From the NCBI GenBank assembly GCA_949287345.1, contig CASEGD010000023.1:1-10153 (forward strand): 10,153 nt of DNA, written 5' to 3'. The notes beneath the pieces are model-generated. The model was not told the DNA's origin. It made no database searches and was given only the letters and a program-made list of their open reading frames with translations. The translations under genes and the position numbers were made by a program. Source of the DNA: an uncultured Phascolarctobacterium sp. (GTDB taxonomy: Bacteria; Bacillota; Negativicutes; Acidaminococcales; Acidaminococcaceae). This document shows, piece by piece, positions 6,888 to 10,153 of this stretch (within the stretch, counting starts at the first letter, position 1; the number at the start of each line of letters is the position of its first letter).

Positions 6888-6897
6888 AAAGATGCAC
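6859..6897 (+). repeat. Direct repeat DR2 (toxin start-region copy)
   Basis: The same blocks as DR1: ACGAAAA (6859-6865), GGGATT (6868-6873), GTTTCC (6880-6885), TGCAC (6893-6897). On the minus strand these cover the last base of the Shine-Dalgarno, the TTG start and codons 2-10 of the small peptide gene, so pairing with the antisense RNA would block ribosome loading. Confidence 0.75.
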
Positions 6898-6917
6898 CTC
6901 CTTCCTACCGGAAAGAG
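6898..6917 (-). promoter_or_regulatory. Shine-Dalgarno-sequestering 5' hairpin of the toxin mRNA
   Basis: CTCTTTCC (6917-6910) pairs along its full 8 bp (one U-G) with GGAAGGAG (6905-6898), loop GGTA. The 3' arm contains most of the AAGGAGG ribosome site, so the nascent mRNA should be translated poorly unless this opens. The Fst mRNA has a comparable inhibitory 5' stem. Confidence 0.7.
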
Positions 6918-6930
6918 TCACGGCTTTTAT

Positions 6931-6959
6931 ATTATGCTTGAAAAGTAAAAATTAGTCAA
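6931..6959 (-). promoter_or_regulatory. Promoter of the small toxin-like gene
   Basis: TTGACT at 6959-6954, exactly 17 bp, CATAAT at 6936-6931. The predicted start near 6924 gives a 5' leader of about 37 nt and an mRNA of about 180 nt ending at the shared terminator, close to the roughly 210 nt of pAD1 RNA I. Confidence 0.8.
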
Positions 6960-6970
6960 GACGTTATAAG

Positions 6971-7009
6971 TAAAAAACAACCTGCTGCATTGCTGCGGCA
7001 GGTTGTTTT
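6971..7009 (-). terminator. Intrinsic terminator of the acetyltransferase operon
   Basis: A perfect 12-bp stem (7009-6998 with 6985-6974; arms AAAACAACCTGC / GCAGGTTGTTTT) with a 12-nt loop. On the minus strand it ends in TTGTTTTTTA. It lies 11 nt after the acetyltransferase stop and insulates the toxin promoter at 6931-6959 from readthrough. Confidence 0.88.
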
Positions 7010-7020
7010 GCGTATTAAGC

Positions 7021-7602
7021 TCATTTTTTATACGTTTCATCAGGCTGTAATAAGTCGCTGTTATTGAAGCTGTTTATTTGTTTCAGCGGCTGCGGCGGAT
7101 TGGTATCCGCTTGTAAGCGTTTGTAATACCAGCAAACGTCCAGCCATTTGCCGTGTTTAAAACCGGCTAACGGGTGCGTACCGGCACCAGTAAAGCCCAT
7201 GCGCTTGTGAAAGTTAAGGCTGTTCCGGTTGGTGGCGGTAATGCAGGCGTAAGCGTTGTAAAAGCCCTGCTTTGCCAGAATATCCAGCAGCGCTGCGTAT
7301 AAACATTCGCCGATGCTTTGCCCGCAATACGCTGCGTCCACATAAACGGACAGGTCAACGGTGTAATCATACGCCGCGCGTTCAATGTACGGCGACGCAT
7401 AAGCGTAGCCAACTACCACGCCGTCAAGCTCATATACTAAATACGGATACTTGCTGCTGATTCTTTCCACGCGTGCGGTAAAATCCGCAAGCGACGGCAC
7501 ATCGTATTCAAACGAGATGACGGTATCCGTAATATACGGCGCGTAAATTTCTAAAATGCGCCCGGCGTCGGCAGGCGCTGCAAAACGGATTAAGTCCTTC
7601 AT
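7021..7602 (-). CDS. GNAT N-acetyltransferase, phosphinothricin/Pat-like
   Basis: Predicted to move acetyl from acetyl-CoA to an amino group of a small molecule; the Pat/MddA family acts on phosphinothricin, methionine derivatives and related amino acids. The 193 residues start IRFAAPADAGRILEIYAPYI and keep the family markers VISFEYDVPS (28-37), GYAYASPY (65-72), DLSVYVDAAY (83-92), ITATNRNSLNFHKRMGF (121-137) and FKHGKWLDVCWY (148-159). The acetyl-CoA loop reads CGQSIGE (93-99) where RGxGIGxxL is usual, so it is somewhat degenerate. A tail of about 30 residues after 164 is not part of the fold. The ATG overlaps the stop of the upstream gene as ATGA and has no Shine-Dalgarno of its own, so translation is probably coupled. 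The substrate is unknown. Confidence 0.88.
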   Translation of the reverse strand: MKDLIRFAAPADAGRILEIYAPYITDTVISFEYDVPSLADFTARVERISSKYPYLVYELDGVVVGYAYASPYIERAAYDYTVDLSVYVDAAYCGQSIGECLYAALLDILAKQGFYNAYACITATNRNSLNFHKRMGFTGAGTHPLAGFKHGKWLDVCWYYKRLQADTNPPQPLKQINSFNNSDLLQPDETYKK

Positions 7603-8681
7603 TTTTTGTTTCTGTCGGTTAAAATGCGGCGCAGAATGGCAAACATAACTTCGGCAGCGTCGTCCTGCATTTTAAAGGAAAGGCTTTCGCCGTCATTTTT
7701 ATGCGCGTAAATGATATTAGAAGAAAGGTCGGCCGTTTTTAAATCGTCCAGGCGGATTTCCTTAGCCATTTTTTTGCTTAAATAAATAATGCGGCTGTTT
7801 GTCAAAAACAGGTAGCCCGCGTCGGTGATAACCGCCGTTTCTTCCATAATCTGAGGGTGCTCGATATGCTCGCCTTTAAAGGAAATGGTTTCATCAATGC
7901 GCAGCTTGCGGGTCAGCTGGTAGTAGTTGTCCTCTTTAGCAACGGTTTTAACCTCGCACAAATAAGCCTGACCTGCCGCGTGGCAGATTTCGCCTTCGTC
8001 CAGCGGGAAGTCAACTTTAACATTGCCCAGTGGCGCGTTTTCGGCGTTCCACAAATAACGGTACTTGGTCAGCGCGTTGTCGATGTTGGCTTTAAATTCA
8101 TACGGAATATCCAGCTTGGCGCACATATCGCGCAGGTGCTGTTCATCATTCGGCGTAAAGCGTTTGGCTTCGGCAATGCGGTCAAACTCACCGTTAAAAT
8201 AATCGTTAAACACCTGCTTGCGGAAGTCAAAGCCGTCCTCATAATCGTAGCCGAACAATTCATTAATGGCTTTAATGTCCAAGGTTTCTTCGCCGTTGAC
8301 GATATTGCGGCAGCGTGCAAAATACGCCGATTTTTTTGCGCCGTTATCTGCCAGGCGGCACAGGTTTTCAGGTATCTCCAAAATTTCTGCCATGTGGGCG
8401 CGGTCTGCCAAAAGCGCGTCGTCCTTGTCCTTGGCGTAGGTAAAGGCGTTATCTGCAACCTTGCGGTAAATAGCGCTGCGCTGGTCCATATTGCCGTCGT
8501 TAAACTTGCAGCCCCACTTTTTAAAAATGCCTGCGGCTGCGTCCTTCGTCAGTTCGGCGGCTGTCGCTGCGTCCGTCAGTATGTTATTTATTTCGGCAAA
8601 GGCGTTCTGCTGGGGCTTGCTGCCAAACAGCTTGCCCATAAAGCCCTGCTGTTTAAGTTCCTGTTTTTTAAATCCTTTCAC
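7599..8681 (-). CDS. Protein of unknown function with C-terminal PH/GRAM-like domain
   Basis: 360 residues, soluble, no signal peptide or membrane segment. I do not recognise residues 1-220: a basic start (KGFKKQELKQQG) followed by mostly helical, charged sequence. From about 225 a region starting LDEGEICHAAGQAYLCEVK leads into about 285-352, GYLFLTNSRIIYLSKK then alternating strands and a final helix (AAEVMFAILRRIL). This is the shape of bacterial PH/GRAM-like domains, which often carry a GxLxxTNxRIIY strand pair. These domains bind lipids or partners, so this is a fold hint, not a function. Starts at GTG 8681 with AAGGA 9 nt upstream. First gene of a two-gene operon with the acetyltransferase (4-nt overlap). 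Confidence 0.85.
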   Translation of the reverse strand: MKGFKKQELKQQGFMGKLFGSKPQQNAFAEINNILTDAATAAELTKDAAAGIFKKWGCKFNDGNMDQRSAIYRKVADNAFTYAKDKDDALLADRAHMAEILEIPENLCRLADNGAKKSAYFARCRNIVNGEETLDIKAINELFGYDYEDGFDFRKQVFNDYFNGEFDRIAEAKRFTPNDEQHLRDMCAKLDIPYEFKANIDNALTKYRYLWNAENAPLGNVKVDFPLDEGEICHAAGQAYLCEVKTVAKEDNYYQLTRKLRIDETISFKGEHIEHPQIMEETAVITDAGYLFLTNSRIIYLSKKMAKEIRLDDLKTADLSSNIIYAHKNDGESLSFKMQDDAAEVMFAILRRILTDRNKK

Positions 8682-8713
8682 GGTTACACATCCTTATTTA
8701 ATGTAGTCAATTT

Positions 8714-8742
8714 ATTATACAATATCCGCCGCCGCGCCGCAA
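8714..8742 (-). promoter_or_regulatory. Promoter of the PH-like/acetyltransferase operon
   Basis: TTGCGG at 8742-8737, 17 bp, TATAAT at 8719-8714 on the minus strand, about 33 nt before the GTG start. The GC-rich spacer (GCGGCGCGGCGGCGG) is unlike the surrounding AT-rich DNA. Confidence 0.72.
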
Positions 8743-8791
8743 CAACCCCTTTTATGCAATGAGTTTACACAAATGTCACACTAAATATTTA

Positions 8792-8800
8792 TGGTATGAT
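8792..8800 (+). promoter_or_regulatory. Extended -10 promoter of the MFS gene
   Basis: TGGTATGAT on the plus strand, 40 nt before the ATG. No convincing -35 at 16-18 bp. The 98 bp between the two divergent start codons holds both promoters. Confidence 0.55.
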
Positions 8801-8840
8801 AAAATGTTAATATAAGATATTATCGTGCGGAGATGATATT

Positions 8841-10070
8841 ATGAATATTTTTGAGGACAGGGGCGGCGGTAAGCTGCACTGGAAGCTGAACCTGTACGTA
8901 TTATGGGTGTGCGTGTTTTTCTGCTGCGCCAGCTACACCATGTGCGTGCCGTTTTTGCCTGTGTACCTTTTACAGCATTTAGGCGTTGCGCAAAGCGATG
9001 TTAACGAGTGGACGGGGCTTATTTACAGCGTAACGTTTTTTACGGCGGCGGTTATGGCGCCGTACTGGGGCGCTCACGCGGACAGAATCGGACAGCGCCT
9101 CATGGCAATCCGCGCGGGCTTCGGGCTGGCAATAAGCTATGCGCTGATGGGCATGTGCCAGACGCCAGAACAGCTTTTTGGCGTGCGTCTTTTGGCAGGC
9201 CTTGTCAGTGGTTTTGTACCGGCGGCGCTGTCGCTTGTTTCATCCACGCTGCCAGCGGTTAAAATGGGCTGGGGCATGGGCCTTATGCAGACAGCGGTTG
9301 CCAGCGGCAGCATTTTAGGACCGATGCTCGGCGGTTACGTCAGTGCGTGGTTCGGTATGCGTATGTCGTTTTATATCGCGGCGGTGGCGCTTTTAATTGC
9401 CACAATTATGGTTATTGCGCTGGTGCGCGATATTGGGCACGAAAAGGGCGAAGGCAAAGTTATCCACGTTTGGGCGGATTTACGCGCTTCGCTGCAAAAT
9501 AAAGGCCTGCTGTTTGTTATGAGCATGTTTTTTCTGGTGCAGGTTTGCGTGATGATTGTGCAGCCGCTGATTACCATGTACGTTTCGTATCTTTTGGGCG
9601 GCGTTGTCAATGACGATGTTGTTAAAACGGCGGGCGTTATCTTCTCGCTGGCGGGTATCGCCGGTATCATCGCCGGTCCGTACTGGGGCAACCGCGGGCA
9701 AAAGCGCGGTTATACCAAAACTCTGTTTTTAGTGTTCATCTGCGCGGGCGCAATAAATATGTGCCAGTTCTTTGTCAGCAACATCTGGCAATACGCGGCG
9801 GTTACCTTTGTTTACGGTTTGTTTTTGGCAGGCGCGGTGCCTAACATTAACGCGCGCCTTGTTGAAGTTACCGACCCTTCCGTCCGCGGCAAGGCGTTTG
9901 GGCTTGTTACCAGTGCGCAGCAGTTCGGCGGCGTGGTTGGCCCGCTGTTGGGCGGTTTTTTAGGCGGCTTTTTGCCGACGCGCCTGATACTGGTGCTGAC
10001 CGGTTTTATTCTGGTGTGCGCCGGTGTTTATACTTACCTTACCAAAGTGCGCGGTATGGCGAGAGCATAA
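8841..10070 (+). CDS. MFS transporter, drug:H+ antiporter type (DHA1, 12 TM)
   Basis: An inner-membrane secondary transporter, probably exporting small molecules in exchange for protons. The 409 residues suit a 12-helix protein with helices throughout from about residue 17. Motif A of the family is seen as GAHADRIGQR at 77-86 between helices 2 and 3, with a relic repeat at PYWGNRGQKRG (280-290). The antiporter motif C appears as GSILGPMLGGY (156-166) and again as GGVVGPLLGGF (363-373), showing the ancestral duplication. A charged central loop (about 196-222) separates the halves. The ATG follows GGAG by 8 nt. It is divergent from the PH-like operon and stands alone in this window. The substrate cannot be told; multidrug efflux is the usual annotation. 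Confidence 0.9.
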   Translation: MNIFEDRGGGKLHWKLNLYVLWVCVFFCCASYTMCVPFLPVYLLQHLGVAQSDVNEWTGLIYSVTFFTAAVMAPYWGAHADRIGQRLMAIRAGFGLAISYALMGMCQTPEQLFGVRLLAGLVSGFVPAALSLVSSTLPAVKMGWGMGLMQTAVASGSILGPMLGGYVSAWFGMRMSFYIAAVALLIATIMVIALVRDIGHEKGEGKVIHVWADLRASLQNKGLLFVMSMFFLVQVCVMIVQPLITMYVSYLLGGVVNDDVVKTAGVIFSLAGIAGIIAGPYWGNRGQKRGYTKTLFLVFICAGAINMCQFFVSNIWQYAAVTFVYGLFLAGAVPNINARLVEVTDPSVRGKAFGLVTSAQQFGGVVGPLLGGFLGGFLPTRLILVLTGFILVCAGVYTYLTKVRGMARA

Positions 10071-10097
10071 AGTGTTAATAAGTTAACGGTTTTGGCA

Positions 10098-10125
10098 GGG
10101 GTTTTATTTTTAAGGTAAAATCCCC
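10098..10125 (+). terminator. Possible terminator hairpin after the MFS gene
   Basis: GGGGTTTTA (10098-10106) pairs with TAAAATCCCC (10116-10125) with one bulged base. There is no U-run after the stem, so it is a weak candidate for an intrinsic terminator. Confidence 0.35.
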
Positions 10126-10140
10126 GTCAATTCCTTGACA
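10126..10140 (+). promoter_or_regulatory. Dyad overlapping a -35-like box at the right edge
   Basis: GTCAA-TTCC-TTGAC is a perfect 5-bp inverted repeat whose right arm is part of a consensus TTGACA (10135-10140). A -10 would fall just beyond the window, so a promoter with an operator-like dyad is only suggested. Confidence 0.35.
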
Positions 10141-10153
10141 AATTTTGTATACA

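Noticed and set aside
6738-6941. A 67-codon plus-strand frame across the small toxin-like locus
   Set aside because: It runs through the bidirectional terminator and both RNA features, has no Shine-Dalgarno, and its translation has no membrane segment or family resemblance.
7857-8762. A 301-codon open frame on the plus strand opposite the PH-like gene
   Set aside because: Shadow frame: no ribosome site, hydrophobic V/F-rich translation typical of antisense reading, and it runs across the promoter of the real gene.
1-10153. CRISPR arrays, tRNA/rRNA genes, insertion sequences, prophage genes
   Set aside because: No regularly spaced repeats, no cloverleaf or rRNA-like stretch, no transposase or integrase, and no target-site duplications were seen on either strand.

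Overview
The window looks like chromosomal DNA of a low-to-mid-GC anaerobic Firmicute. The evidence is strong GGAGG ribosome sites, a tRNA-sensing T-box leader on an amino-acid operon, TATAAT-type promoters, an AdhE-like iron alcohol dehydrogenase and the short form of ThiC. The protein style would suit a Negativicutes genus (Phascolarctobacterium/Acidaminococcus-like), but that placement is a guess. There is no sign of phage, IS element or CRISPR.

Layout: positions 1-2660 hold a minus-strand serine biosynthesis operon, serC then serA (serA runs off the left edge). It is driven by a consensus promoter and a serine T-box leader that carries two complete antiterminator/terminator modules behind one Stem I. 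Next, on the minus strand, come a membrane-anchored M23 peptidase (2782-3714) and an iron-containing alcohol dehydrogenase (4003-5172), each with its own terminator. thiC follows on the plus strand (5366-6670), starting at a TTG codon and lacking a recognisable TPP riboswitch.

The thiC downstream gap (6671-7020) is the most interesting part. Two good promoters face each other across a shared bidirectional terminator. The minus-strand transcript encodes a 29-residue single-pass membrane peptide, with a very strong Shine-Dalgarno locked in an 8-bp hairpin. The plus-strand transcript is a non-coding RNA of about 75 nt. Imperfect direct repeats make that RNA complementary to the ribosome site, start codon and first codons of the peptide. 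This is the architecture of the plasmid pAD1 par (Fst) type I toxin-antitoxin locus, and I propose it as an Fst-like chromosomal type I system.

From 7021 to 8742 a two-gene minus-strand operon encodes a protein of unknown function with a C-terminal PH/GRAM-like domain and, overlapping it by four bases, a Pat-type GNAT acetyltransferase. A plus-strand MFS drug/H+ antiporter-like gene (8841-10070) completes the window, followed by a hairpin and a -35-like box for a gene beyond the right edge.
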